Positions 17,795 through 26,007 of a DNA stretch of 64,000 nucleotides are shown here, one piece after another (the stretch's first letter is position 1; each line of letters starts with the position of its first letter). Under the pieces are notes generated by a model. The model worked only from the letters and a program-made list of their open reading frames with translations. It was not told the origin of the DNA and did not search any database. A program made the translations under genes and the position numbers. This DNA comes from Oceanicola sp. 22II-s10i (GTDB lineage: Bacteria; Pseudomonadota; Alphaproteobacteria; Rhodobacterales; Rhodobacteraceae), in assembly GCF_002210105.1 (NCBI RefSeq), contig NZ_AQQU01000009.1, positions 105,847-169,846 of the forward strand. Direction: 5' to 3'.

Positions 17795-18502
17795 CTAGGA
17801 CGGCCCCGGCCTGAGCATCGCACGGCCCGGTCCGAACCCGAGCGGCGCACCATACTTCTGACCGAACCACACCCGCATCGCCAGTGCCGCGACCACGGTC
17901 AGGACCTGAAACGCCGCCTGCACGGTCGCGCCGTCGGGGACCAGCCCAGCCCATCGGAACAGGACGTAGAGCACCGTGCCGTGCACGGCGTTGAACAGCG
18001 CGGACACCGCGTTCAGGTGCCAGCCGAGCCACCAGCGCGGGTGCAAAGGCGCCCGGTACCGGGCGAAGGCGATCATGCCCGTGCCGAATGCCAGTCCGAC
18101 CCATGACAGGGTCAGGGCGACGGGGTCCGGTTTCGCGAGTCCCGCGATCAGGACAACACCCCCGAGCAGCAGCATCACCGGGCCGAGGATACGGAACCAC
18201 CGCCCCCGGAACCGCTCCGGCTCTCGCTTGAAGCGGATCGCGGTGTAGGCCAACATCGACACCGTTCCGATGCAGACCGTCAGATAGACCATCTGGACGA
18301 CGAAGCCGGGATCGAACGGCCCCGGCCGACTGAACAGGATCGGTCCGACGGACAGGATGACGAAGATGAGCACGGCGAGGCAGATCTTGCCCGCCCCGCG
18401 ATGCAGCGGCGACCCCTTCCGCGATCCGAGCGCCGCCCAGTAGGCCGCGAAGGCGATCCCTCCGATCACGATATGAACAATGAGTGCGGCGCCATGGGTC
18501 AT
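17795..18502 (-). CDS. multi-pass membrane protein, DUF2306-like
   Basis: A 235-residue integral membrane protein with seven or eight hydrophobic helices. His residues lie in helices and loops (THGAALIVHIVIGG, SPLHRGAGKICL, WHLNAVSALFNAVHG), a pattern seen in DUF2306/cytochrome-b561-like families that may bind haem; this is not proven. Two ATGs are possible. The one at 18502 has GGGAGG seven bases upstream, whereas the one at 18508 is only one base from it, so 18502 is preferred. It is divergent from, and probably repressed by, the adjacent TetR regulator through the tandem operators. Confidence 0.65.
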   Translation of the reverse strand: MTHGAALIVHIVIGGIAFAAYWAALGSRKGSPLHRGAGKICLAVLIFVILSVGPILFSRPGPFDPGFVVQMVYLTVCIGTVSMLAYTAIRFKREPERFRGRWFRILGPVMLLLGGVVLIAGLAKPDPVALTLSWVGLAFGTGMIAFARYRAPLHPRWWLGWHLNAVSALFNAVHGTVLYVLFRWAGLVPDGATVQAAFQVLTVVAALAMRVWFGQKYGAPLGFGPGRAMLRPGPS

Positions 18503-18522
18503 GGCCATGCCTCCCGAAAATG

Positions 18523-18538
18523 GTTAACAAGCGTAAAC
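18523..18538. promoter_or_regulatory. TetR operator candidate, copy 1
   Basis: GTTAACAAGCGTAAAC, an imperfect palindrome, lies between the divergent membrane-protein and TetR genes. It differs by one base from copy 2, whose first base lies 26 bp downstream. Confidence 0.65.
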
Positions 18539-18545
18539 TACACCA

Positions 18546-19148
18546 ATGGTTAACATGCGTAAACCAAAATCCATATCCGATGAAACCAAGGGCGCGATCC
18601 TGGGCGCGGCGTGGCAGCTGATCGTCGAGCGGGGTCGGACCGACATCGGCATGGCCGAGATCGCGGGCGCGGCCGGGGTCAGCCGTCAGGCGGTGTTCTA
18701 CGCCTTTGGCGGGCGCCCCGGCCTCCTGCTGGCCATGGTGCGGCAGAAGGACCGGATGAGCGATCATGTCGAACGGCTGGGGCGGCTTGCGGCGACACCC
18801 GATCCGGATCGCGAAACGCTGGCGGCCTATGCCGGGGTCTGGCTGGACTACCTGCCGATCATCTACCCGGTCGGCATCCTGCTCGACGCCGCCAGCCTGA
18901 CCGACGAAGACGCCGCCGCCGCGTGGCGCGACAGGATGATCGACAGCCTGCTCGGCGGTTTCCGAAGGCTTGCGGCGGCTGTCCATGCGAAACAGCCCTT
19001 CGATGACGACCCGCTGAGACTGGCCGACGCACTTTGGGCGCAGGTGCATCCGACAATGTGGCGGCGGCTGGTCGCGGAATGCGGCTGGAGCCCCGAGGAC
19101 TTCCGCAAGAGGCAGATGGAGATGTGCCGAGGACTGATCGGACTTTGA
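18546..19148 (+). CDS. TetR/AcrR family transcriptional regulator
   Basis: A 200-residue repressor. The N-terminal helix-turn-helix is GMAEIAGAAGVSRQAVFYAFGGRPGL (residues about 36-62), with the typical TetR pattern of an A-x-x-A-G-V-S turn followed by the Y-x-x-F/G helix. The C-terminal ligand-binding domain is all helical. The start may be ATG 18546 or ATG 18555; both lie in or beside operator copy 2, so repressor binding would cover its own translation start region and promoter. Divergent from the membrane protein gene, its likely target. Confidence 0.88.
   Translation: MVNMRKPKSISDETKGAILGAAWQLIVERGRTDIGMAEIAGAAGVSRQAVFYAFGGRPGLLLAMVRQKDRMSDHVERLGRLAATPDPDRETLAAYAGVWLDYLPIIYPVGILLDAASLTDEDAAAAWRDRMIDSLLGGFRRLAAAVHAKQPFDDDPLRLADALWAQVHPTMWRRLVAECGWSPEDFRKRQMEMCRGLIGL
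18549..18564. promoter_or_regulatory. TetR operator candidate, copy 2
   Basis: GTTAACATGCGTAAAC overlaps the first codons of the tetR gene. Arms GTT-AC and GT-AAC are symmetric. With copy 1 it forms a direct repeat of an inverted repeat, 26 bp apart (about 2.5 helical turns). Confidence 0.65.
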
Positions 19149-19161
19149 ATGGTGCGTGTGA

Positions 19162-19185
19162 GGCCTGACACCCGGATCTCAGGCC
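19162..19185 (+). terminator. hairpin after tetR
   Basis: GGCCTGA, ten bases, TCAGGCC: a perfect 7-bp stem 13 bp after the tetR stop. No T-run follows, so termination is only likely, not certain. Confidence 0.45.
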
Positions 19186-19318
19186 CACAAGGGATTTCGT
19201 TCGACTCCTGTCGCCGACCAGCCGGATCGAACGCCTGTGTATTACCCCGGCAGATGTCTTGATCATGTCCGGCCACATGCCCCGGTCTGGCACACCCCGT
19301 AGCGCAGCAGCGCCGGCC

Positions 19319-19346
19319 TTGCTCCGGAAATGCAGGTTGCTAGACT
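19319..19346 (+). promoter_or_regulatory. promoter of orphan gene, possibly leaderless
   Basis: TTGCTC, a 16-bp spacer and TAGACT (19341-19346). The -10 ends only 7 bp before the ATG at 19354, so transcription would start at or next to the initiation codon. No Shine-Dalgarno sequence is visible. Confidence 0.4.
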
Positions 19347-19353
19347 CCGTTGC

Positions 19354-19785
19354 ATGTTCAGACTCTTCCGCAGGAAAGCCGCTCCGGCAACGTCCGAAAG
19401 GCCGTCCATCACGCTGACGCTCGCCTTCGACCGGTTCGAAGAGGGCAGGAACGGCGTGCGATTGGGATGGCAGGCGACGGGCGCGCCGGAGGACGTGATC
19501 TTCGACCTCGACTTCGTGGGAACCCCCTCGGGAGTTACCACAGGCTTTCTCTGGGACGCGCAGAGGCCGGAACTGGAGAATGTGTTCGCGGTTACAGGGG
19601 ACACGTCGCTCAGGATCGGTGCGGCATTCGCCTATAGTGAAGCCAGTCAGGACGTATCCAACGCGGTCGGTGCGGTCTGGACATGCACACCAGGGGCCGC
19701 CGATGTCCTGACCTTCAACGCCGGGTCGGCAATCACTCTGAGCCTGCACTTCGATCCGGCGCAAAAGAGCGTTCGGGCTGTGTGA
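19354..19785 (+). CDS. hypothetical protein
   Basis: A 143-residue protein with a basic N-terminus (MFRLFRRKAAP) followed by a beta-rich, acidic body. I recognise no family, signal peptide or transmembrane helix. Codon use matches the genome, and the frame is closed well by the context, so I consider it a real gene. The ATG at 19354 is chosen over one eight codons upstream because the latter lies inside the presumed promoter. Convergent with urtE; a small hairpin lies between them. Confidence 0.55.
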   Translation: MFRLFRRKAAPATSERPSITLTLAFDRFEEGRNGVRLGWQATGAPEDVIFDLDFVGTPSGVTTGFLWDAQRPELENVFAVTGDTSLRIGAAFAYSEASQDVSNAVGAVWTCTPGAADVLTFNAGSAITLSLHFDPAQKSVRAV

Positions 19786-19803
19786 CTCGCGGAACGTCGG
19801 ACC

Positions 19804-19820
19804 GGGTCAGATCGTGACCC
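19804..19820. terminator. hairpin between convergent orphan gene and urtE
   Basis: GGGTCA, five bases, TGACCC: 6-bp perfect stem placed between the two convergent stop codons. Could terminate either transcript; lacks a T-run. Confidence 0.35.
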
Positions 19821-19859
19821 TACCGGAAATGGCGCAGCCGACGGAGCGGGTGATGACCC

Positions 19860-20555
19860 TCAGACCGACACCTCGGCCATCAGCCGTTCCTTGGCGATCT
19901 CGCCCTTAGCGCCCGAGGCCGTCACCGCCCCGCGCTTCATGACGTAGAAGTGGTCGGCCAGCCCGTAGGCAAACTCGAAATACTGCTCGACGAGGATGAT
20001 CGCCATGTCGCCCTTGTCGCGCAGGTATTCGATGACCCGGCCGATCTGCTGGATGATGTTGGGCTGGATGCCCTCGGTCGGCTCGTCCAGCAGCAGGAGC
20101 TTGGGCTTGGTCAGCATCGCCCGCGCGATGGCAAGTTGCTGCTGCTGCCCGCCGGACAGGTCGCCGCCCCGGCGGCCTATGAAATCCTTGAGGATCGGGA
20201 ACAGCTCGTAGATTTCATCCGGGATGAAATGCTCGGACTTGGGCAGACAGGCATAGGCCGTCTCCATGTTCTCCTTCACCGTCAGCAGCGGAAAGATCAT
20301 CCGGCCCTGCGGGACATAGCCGATCCCCTTGTGCGCCAGCACGTGGGAGGGCACGCGTCCGATCTCCTCGCCGTCCAGCCACATCTGACCGCCCGAGCGC
20401 GGGTGCGTCCCCGAGATCGCCTTGAGCAGTGATGTCTTGCCGACCCCGTTGGTGCCGGTGATGACCGTGACCTTGCCGGTCGCGGCCTCCATGTCGATCC
20501 CCTGCAGGATCTGGCTCTGGCCGTAGTGGAGCGTCAGCCCCTCGATCTTCAGCAT
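19860..20555 (-). CDS. urtE: urea ABC transporter ATP-binding subunit UrtE
   Basis: A 231-residue ABC ATPase of the branched-chain amino acid (LivF-like) class. Walker A is GTNGVGKTS, signature LSGGQQQQLAIARAM, Walker B LLLLDEPTEGIQPN; the GIQPNIIQQI continuation is typical of UrtE. It drives high-affinity urea import with UrtA-D. Starts 4 bp after the urtD stop. Last gene of urtABCDE; no urease gene follows it here. Confidence 0.92.
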   Translation of the reverse strand: MLKIEGLTLHYGQSQILQGIDMEAATGKVTVITGTNGVGKTSLLKAISGTHPRSGGQMWLDGEEIGRVPSHVLAHKGIGYVPQGRMIFPLLTVKENMETAYACLPKSEHFIPDEIYELFPILKDFIGRRGGDLSGGQQQQLAIARAMLTKPKLLLLDEPTEGIQPNIIQQIGRVIEYLRDKGDMAIILVEQYFEFAYGLADHFYVMKRGAVTASGAKGEIAKERLMAEVSV

Positions 20556-20559
20556 CGCC

Positions 20560-21300
20560 TCACCTTCCCAGATAGACTTCGATGACCTGCGGGTTCGCGG
20601 TGACGTGGTCGAGGCTGCCCTCGGCCAGAACCGAACCTTCGTGCAGGACGGTCACCTTGCACTCCAGCCGCCGGACGAATTCCATGTCGTGTTCGACCAC
20701 CACCACGGCGCGGGTCTTGGCGGCCTCCTTGAGCAGGTCGGTGGTGTGCTCGCGCTCGGCCAGCGTCATCCCCGCCGCAGGTTCATCGACCAGCAGCAGG
20801 CGCGGTTCCTGCGCCAGCAGCATCCCGATCTCCAGCCATTGCTTCTGGCCGTGGCTCAGCTCGCCCGACTTGCGCGACAGCTCGTCCGCCAGCCCGATTT
20901 CGGACGCCAGTTCCTCGACCCTCGAATGGTCCTCGAAGCTGGGCCGCCAGAACAGGACCGGGAACGGCGCGCGCTTGTTGCGGAGCGCCATCATCAGGTT
21001 GGCCTGCACCGTCTGGTCCTCGAACACCGTGGGGCGCTGGAACTTGCGGCCGATGCCGATCTGGGCGATCCGCGCCTCGTTCAGGCGCAGCAGGTTGGTG
21101 GATTTCTCGCCCCAGATGACCTTGCCCTCGTCGGGCTTGGTCTTGCCGGTGACGATGTCCATGAAGGTCGTCTTGCCCGCCCCGTTCGGCCCGATGATCG
21201 CGCGCAGCTCCGCCTCGCCGATGGAAAAGCTGAGGTTGCGGATGGCGCGGTAGCCGTCGAAGGTGACCGAGATGCCCGAGACTTCGAGAAGCGAACTCAT
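20560..21300 (-). CDS. urtD: urea ABC transporter ATP-binding subunit UrtD
   Basis: A 246-residue LivG-like ABC ATPase with Walker A GPNGAGKTT, the LivG-type insert GRKFQRPTVFEDQTVQ, signature LSHGQKQWLEIGM and Walker B LLLVDEPAAGMT. The LSHGQKQWLEI form of the signature is characteristic of UrtD. ATG overlaps the urtC stop (ATGA), so translation is coupled. Confidence 0.92.
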   Translation of the reverse strand: MSSLLEVSGISVTFDGYRAIRNLSFSIGEAELRAIIGPNGAGKTTFMDIVTGKTKPDEGKVIWGEKSTNLLRLNEARIAQIGIGRKFQRPTVFEDQTVQANLMMALRNKRAPFPVLFWRPSFEDHSRVEELASEIGLADELSRKSGELSHGQKQWLEIGMLLAQEPRLLLVDEPAAGMTLAEREHTTDLLKEAAKTRAVVVVEHDMEFVRRLECKVTVLHEGSVLAEGSLDHVTANPQVIEVYLGR

Positions 21301-22526
21301 TTCCGGCCCTCCTTCTCAAGCAGCGATCCCTGATCCGGCCCGTAGTTGGCGCCATGCCGGTTCGGGGCGAAGCGTTCGGTCACGAGGTCGAACAGACCGC
21401 CGATGCCCTTGGGCGCGAAGAGCGTGACCAGAACGAAGGTCAGGCCGAGCAGCACCAGCCACCAGTCCACCCAGTCGATCCGGTAGAAGCCGAGGTTGAC
21501 TGACGGCACCTGCCCGCCGGTGAACCACGTCGAGACCAGCGACACCAGCGCCGCGCCGATGACCGCCCCGTAGAGCCGCCCGCGTCCGCCGATGGCGACC
21601 CAGACCGCAAGGTAGATCGACGCGATCGGCGCGACCTCGCCCGGGTTGATGATCCCGGCCTGCGGGTAGTAGAGCGCGCCCGCGATGCCAGCAATGATGG
21701 CGGTGAGGGTGAAGACGAACAGCTTGTAGCCCTCGACCGAGTAGCCGAGGAACCGCACCCGCGCCTCGTCGTCGCGGATGCCCCGCACGACCGAGCCGAA
21801 CTTGCCCGACACGACCCATGCGGCCAGCACGTAGCCGAGACCAAGCGCGACCGCCGAGGCCCAGAGGAACCAGACCGAGATATAGTCCTGCGAGGCGCTG
21901 ACGCCGGGCAGGTTCTGCAGGCCGGACAGGCCGTTGTTGCCGCGCAGGCCGCTTTCGTTCTGGAACAGGTAGAGAGACAGCGCCAGCGTCATCGCCTGCG
22001 TCAGGATCGACAGGTAGACGCCCGTCACCCGCGACCGGAACGCCAGCCAGCCGAACACCAGCGCCAGCGCGCCGGGGATCAGCACGACCAGCGCCATCTG
22101 CGCCCAGAAGCTGTGCGCGAACATCCATATGGGTGGAAACTCGGACGAGCCGACGACGCCGAAGATCTGGGTGCCGATCGCGTCGCGCACCTCCTGCGGG
22201 GTCGGCGGGATCGCGGCATTGGCCATGCTGCCCGCGACGATCAGTTCCGTCCGCGCATACATCAGCCACATGCCGACCATGTAGCCGCCCAGCCCGAAGA
22301 AGGCGAAATGCCCGAGGCTGAGGATGCCGCAGTAGCCCCAGACGAGATCCATCGCGATGGCGACGAGGCAGAGGCACAGCGTTTTGCCCAGCGTCTTGAC
22401 GAAGGAGGTCGAGATGAAGGCCGTGCCGTAGGCATGGCTGAGCAGCGTGACGATCACCGTGAAGGCCGCGAGGCAGGCCAGGAAGATCAGGATCGACGGG
22501 TTGCGGAGGATGAAGCTCTGTCTCAT
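21297..22526 (-). CDS. urtC: urea ABC transporter permease UrtC
   Basis: A 409-residue LivM-like permease with about ten hydrophobic helices. Visible are LVWGYCGILSLGHFAFFGLGGYMVG near residue 62 and the coupling loop GSVVRGIRDDEARVRFLGYSVEGYK near residue 245. The C-terminus is a cytoplasmic tail. It pairs with UrtB in the urea transporter. Between its start and the urtB stop lies a 160-bp spacer that holds an interspersed repeat. Confidence 0.92.
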   Translation of the reverse strand: MRQSFILRNPSILIFLACLAAFTVIVTLLSHAYGTAFISTSFVKTLGKTLCLCLVAIAMDLVWGYCGILSLGHFAFFGLGGYMVGMWLMYARTELIVAGSMANAAIPPTPQEVRDAIGTQIFGVVGSSEFPPIWMFAHSFWAQMALVVLIPGALALVFGWLAFRSRVTGVYLSILTQAMTLALSLYLFQNESGLRGNNGLSGLQNLPGVSASQDYISVWFLWASAVALGLGYVLAAWVVSGKFGSVVRGIRDDEARVRFLGYSVEGYKLFVFTLTAIIAGIAGALYYPQAGIINPGEVAPIASIYLAVWVAIGGRGRLYGAVIGAALVSLVSTWFTGGQVPSVNLGFYRIDWVDWWLVLLGLTFVLVTLFAPKGIGGLFDLVTERFAPNRHGANYGPDQGSLLEKEGRK

Positions 22527-22555
22527 GACGTGCGGTCCCGGCGGCTGGTATCCGA

Positions 22556-22618
22556 GGGGGCGCTGCCCCCGTCGCGGCCTTGCCGCGACTCCCCCGGCAT
22601 ATTTTGGGCAAGATGAAG
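22556..22618. repeat. interspersed repeat element with two tandem hairpins
   Basis: In the urtB-urtC spacer: GGGGG-CGCTG-CCCCC (22556-22570), then GTCGCGGC-CTT-GCCGCGAC (22571-22589), then a tail TCCCCCGGCATATTTTGGGC-AAGATGAAG. From memory, this module of two GC stems followed by an ATATTT/AAGATGAAG tail recurs between genes in Rhodobacterales genomes. Only one copy is in this window. It may act as a transcript stabiliser or attenuator inside the urt operon. Confidence 0.6.
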
Positions 22619-22686
22619 CTGGGGAGCTTTGCCAGCGAGGCGCAGCGGCGGTCGGTTGAGGTTGGCGGGAGGCGGCTGGACCATGA

Positions 22687-24645
22687 TCAGTCTCCTGCCG
22701 CCCGTCCCTTGAGCGCGATGATGCCGCGCGGCCGGAACTGGATGAAGATGATGATGAAGACGATCATGTAGGTCTGTGCCGCCAGCGTGTTGGACGGGTT
22801 GAACCATTCGATCCCCTTCTGCAGGAAGCCGATCATCGTGGCGCCCAGAAGCGTGCCCCAGATGTTGCCCACGCCGCCGACGACCACGGTCATGAAGCTC
22901 TGGACGATGTAGTCGGAGCCAAGCTCGGACGTGACCTTGGCGTAGAGGCCGATGGCCACGCCGGCGATCCCGGCGATGCCGGAGCCGAGGCCGAAGGTCA
23001 GCATGTTGACGCGGTCGGGGTTGATGCCCATCGACGAGGCCATGCGCGGGTTCTGGGTGACCGCGCGGGTTTCGAGACCAAGGCGGGTCTTCTTCATCAG
23101 GAACAGGAAGAAGGCGAGGAAGATCAGCGCCAGCACGAAGATCGCGATCCGGATGTAGGAAATCGCCACGATGTCATTGAAGGCCATCTGCCCGTCCAGC
23201 CAGGACGGCGAGGTCAGCGGCCGCGCCTGAGTGCCGAAGATGTTCTTGGCGATCTGCTGCAGCGCGATGGACACGCCGAAAGTCGCCAGCAGCGTCTCCA
23301 GCGGGCGGGAATAGAGCCAGCGGATGATCAGCCGTTCCATCGCGACGCCCGCCGCGAAGGTGACGGCAAAGGCCATCGGGATCGCGACGATGATCGAGAC
23401 GGTGTAGTTCGGAATGATCTGCTGGACGACATAGCCGGTGTAGGCGCCCATCATGATGAACTCGCCATGCGCCATGTTGATGACGCCCATCACCCCGAAG
23501 GTGATGGCGAGGCCGATGGCGGCGAGGAAGTAGATCGAGGCGAGCGACAGCGCGTCGAGCGTCAGGTCGATGAACTGGTTCATCGCGACCTTGAGCTCGA
23601 TCGAGGTCAGCACGTCGTTCGCCGCGTCGGTCACGGCGGCGGACCGTTCGTTGTAGGCGTCGAAGAAGACGTGACCCGCCAGCGCCGCGTCGACTTCGTC
23701 GGTGGTGGCGGCGGACGGGACGGTCCCGGCGGCCTCCAGAGCGGCGTAGGCGCGGTCACGGGCGGCGGGGCTGTCGAGGTCCGCAACGGGAACCCCGCCG
23801 ACGCTGCCGTCGACGATGTTGGCCTGCAGCGCGTTGCGCTGGTCGGAGTTGGTCAGCCGCGCGGGGGCGAGATTGGCCGCGACGAGCATGTCATAGGCCG
23901 CCTCGCGCGACAGTTCCTCGCCGCCGGGGCGGAGCCGGGCGGCCAGGTTGACGTCCGCGGGCACTTCGGTGCCCGGCGCGACGCGGCGCGTGGTGGTGAG
24001 GATCGGGTTGAGGGCCGCGCGGGCATCGACACCGAGGTCGCCCTCGAAATAGGTCATCGCCTCGATCCGCTCGTCGTCCGAGGCGCCGAACTGGATGGTC
24101 AGAAGTCGTTCCAGACGCTCCATCTGCTGGCGGATCCCGACCGAGGGTTCCTCGGCGATCGCGTCACGCAGGATCGGCAGGTGTCCGGCATTGCCGTTGC
24201 GGGCCAGCGCGGCCAGCGCGTCACGGCGCTTGGACGCGTCCGGGTCGGTCAGCTGGAACTTCACGAGCGCCGAGGCGATCAGCGCGCGGATGCCCGAGTT
24301 GGGCTTGAGCTGGTCGAAACCGTCCTTGGAGAATACCCCGATCTCGGAGGCGGTGTCGAAATCGAAGACCTTGAGATCGTTCCGTCCCTCGGGCTCGACA
24401 TAGAAGAACAGGCCATCCTCGGTCCGCTGCCACATGTCGCGAGCTTCCCACTTCTCCAGCACCAGCGGTGCGGCGGGGTGGCCGCTGTCGCGGATGGCGT
24501 CGATGGCGGGCTGGATGGTGCGGCGCGACGAGGCTTCAATGGTCTCGCGGTGCGCCTGCAGGACCTCCTGGATGGTGTCCTGTGCCGTCGCGGGAAAGGC
24601 AGTCAGCGCAAGAAACAGCAGCGCCGCGCGGAGAATGCGGATCAT
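22687..24645 (-). CDS. urtB: urea ABC transporter permease UrtB
   Basis: A 652-residue LivH-like permease. It has a signal peptide (residues 1-21, ending ATA-QD) and a periplasmic alpha-helical N-terminal domain of about 330 residues, the hallmark that separates UrtB from LivH. The membrane domain begins near residue 370: LASIYFLAAIGLAITFGVMG, then NMAHGEFIMMGAYTGY and the loop TRLGLETRAVTQNPRMASSMG. The upstream in-frame Met (7 codons earlier) is rejected because the signal peptide begins at MIRIL. Longer than many UrtB proteins because of the helical N-domain. Confidence 0.92.
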   Translation of the reverse strand: MIRILRAALLFLALTAFPATAQDTIQEVLQAHRETIEASSRRTIQPAIDAIRDSGHPAAPLVLEKWEARDMWQRTEDGLFFYVEPEGRNDLKVFDFDTASEIGVFSKDGFDQLKPNSGIRALIASALVKFQLTDPDASKRRDALAALARNGNAGHLPILRDAIAEEPSVGIRQQMERLERLLTIQFGASDDERIEAMTYFEGDLGVDARAALNPILTTTRRVAPGTEVPADVNLAARLRPGGEELSREAAYDMLVAANLAPARLTNSDQRNALQANIVDGSVGGVPVADLDSPAARDRAYAALEAAGTVPSAATTDEVDAALAGHVFFDAYNERSAAVTDAANDVLTSIELKVAMNQFIDLTLDALSLASIYFLAAIGLAITFGVMGVINMAHGEFIMMGAYTGYVVQQIIPNYTVSIIVAIPMAFAVTFAAGVAMERLIIRWLYSRPLETLLATFGVSIALQQIAKNIFGTQARPLTSPSWLDGQMAFNDIVAISYIRIAIFVLALIFLAFFLFLMKKTRLGLETRAVTQNPRMASSMGINPDRVNMLTFGLGSGIAGIAGVAIGLYAKVTSELGSDYIVQSFMTVVVGGVGNIWGTLLGATMIGFLQKGIEWFNPSNTLAAQTYMIVFIIIFIQFRPRGIIALKGRAAGD

Positions 24646-24680
24646 GAATGTCTGCCCGTGTCCCAAGGGTCTTTTTTGGA

Positions 24681-24703
24681 CCGGCGGGGTTTGCCCCCGC
24701 CGG
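24681..24703 (-). terminator. strong hairpin between urtA and urtB
   Basis: CCGGCGGGG, loop TTTGC, CCCCGCCGG: a perfect 9-bp GC stem 21 bp after the urtA stop codon. On the minus strand it is followed by A-rich rather than T-rich sequence. It probably protects the abundant urtA message and reduces read-through into the permease genes. Confidence 0.6.
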
Positions 24704-24723
24704 CAGTTCGCTTGGCCGTCAGA

Positions 24724-26007
24724 TCAGTAGTTCGACTTGATCTGGACGCAGGACTTGGTCTCGGTGTTGTACATACCGCATTCCAGGTCTTTCCAGTCGG
24801 CTTCCAGAACCGCGGATTCCGGCAGGAAGTCGGTCCATGCATCGCCCGGAACCGGATCGGTCGAGGAGATGATGTCGAACTGGCCGTCTGCGAGGATCTC
24901 GCCGATCAGGACCGGCTTGGACAGGTGGTGGTTGGTGCCCATCACGGCGGTGCCGCCGGTCAGGTTCGGGAACTCCTGCCCCCACATCGCTTCGCGCACG
25001 GCGTCGACGTCGGTGGTGCCGGCCTGCTCGACCGCGTTCACCCACATGTTGAAGCCGATGTAGTGGGCTTCCATCGGGTCGTTGGTCACGCGCTTGTCGT
25101 CGCCGATGAACGCTTTCCAAGCCGCGATGAACGCGTCGTTCTCGGGGCTTTCGGCGGACATGAAGTAGTTCCACGCGGCCAGGTGGCCGACGAGGTTCGA
25201 GGTGTCGAGGCCGGAGAGTTCTTCTTCACCCACCGAGAAAGCGACAACGGGGATGTCCTCGGCGGACACGCCTGCTGCGGCCAGTTCCTTGTAGAAGCCG
25301 ATGTTCGCGTCACCGTTGATGGTGGACACGACGCCGACCTTCTTGCCGTCCGCGCCGAGGGCCACGACGTCAGCGACGATCTTGGACCAGTCGGAGTGAC
25401 CGAAGGGGGTGTAGTTGACGAAGATGTCCTCGGCCGCGATGCCCTTGTCCTTCAGGTAGGACTCGAGAATGTTGTTCGTGGTCCGGGGATAGACGTAGTC
25501 GGTGCCGAGCAGCGCGAACTTCTCGACGCCCAGTTCCTCGAGGTAGTAATCCACGGCCGGGATCGCCTGCTGGTTCGGCGCGGCGCCGGTGTAGAAGACG
25601 TTCTTGGAGGACTCTTCGCCCTCGTACTGGACCGGGTAGAACAGCAGGCCGTTCAGTTCCTCGATCACGGGCAGCACGGATTTACGCGACACCGAGGTCC
25701 AGCAGCCGAACATCACGTCGACGTTGGACACGGTCAGCAGCTCGCGCGCCTTTTCGGCGAAGAGCGGCCAGTCGGACGCCGGGTCGACAACGACGGCCTC
25801 GAGCTGTTTGCCCAGAACGCCGCCCTTCTTGTTCTGCTCTTCGATGAGCATCAGCATCGTGTCTTTCAGCGTCGTCTCGGAGATCGCCATCGTGCCCGAG
25901 AGAGAGTGCAGGACGCCGACCTTGATCGTGTCCTGTGCGAACGCGGCGGCGCTGAACATCAGCGAACCGGCGGCAGCGCCCAGCATGGTTTTCAGAAAAT
26001 GCGACAT
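24724..26007 (-). CDS. urtA: urea ABC transporter substrate-binding protein UrtA
   Basis: A 427-residue periplasmic protein with a Sec signal peptide (residues 1-24, AFA-QD). Diagnostic UrtA segments are VGVLHSLSGTMAISE, LTVSNVDVMFGCWTSVSRKS, GLLFYPVQYEGEESS and TGAAPNQQAIPAVDY. It captures urea with high affinity for UrtBC. It is the first gene of urtABCDE, so the promoter should lie in the 400-bp region upstream; such operons are usually under nitrogen control. Confidence 0.94.
   Translation of the reverse strand: MSHFLKTMLGAAAGSLMFSAAAFAQDTIKVGVLHSLSGTMAISETTLKDTMLMLIEEQNKKGGVLGKQLEAVVVDPASDWPLFAEKARELLTVSNVDVMFGCWTSVSRKSVLPVIEELNGLLFYPVQYEGEESSKNVFYTGAAPNQQAIPAVDYYLEELGVEKFALLGTDYVYPRTTNNILESYLKDKGIAAEDIFVNYTPFGHSDWSKIVADVVALGADGKKVGVVSTINGDANIGFYKELAAAGVSAEDIPVVAFSVGEEELSGLDTSNLVGHLAAWNYFMSAESPENDAFIAAWKAFIGDDKRVTNDPMEAHYIGFNMWVNAVEQAGTTDVDAVREAMWGQEFPNLTGGTAVMGTNHHLSKPVLIGEILADGQFDIISSTDPVPGDAWTDFLPESAVLEADWKDLECGMYNTETKSCVQIKSNY

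Noticed and set aside
19192..19220. Sequence resembling the 3' end of a tRNA (GTTCGACTCC...CGACCA)
   Set aside because: No matching acceptor strand (GGTCGGC expected), D arm or anticodon arm is found upstream and the T-arm stem does not pair, so it is coincidental or at most a decayed fragment.
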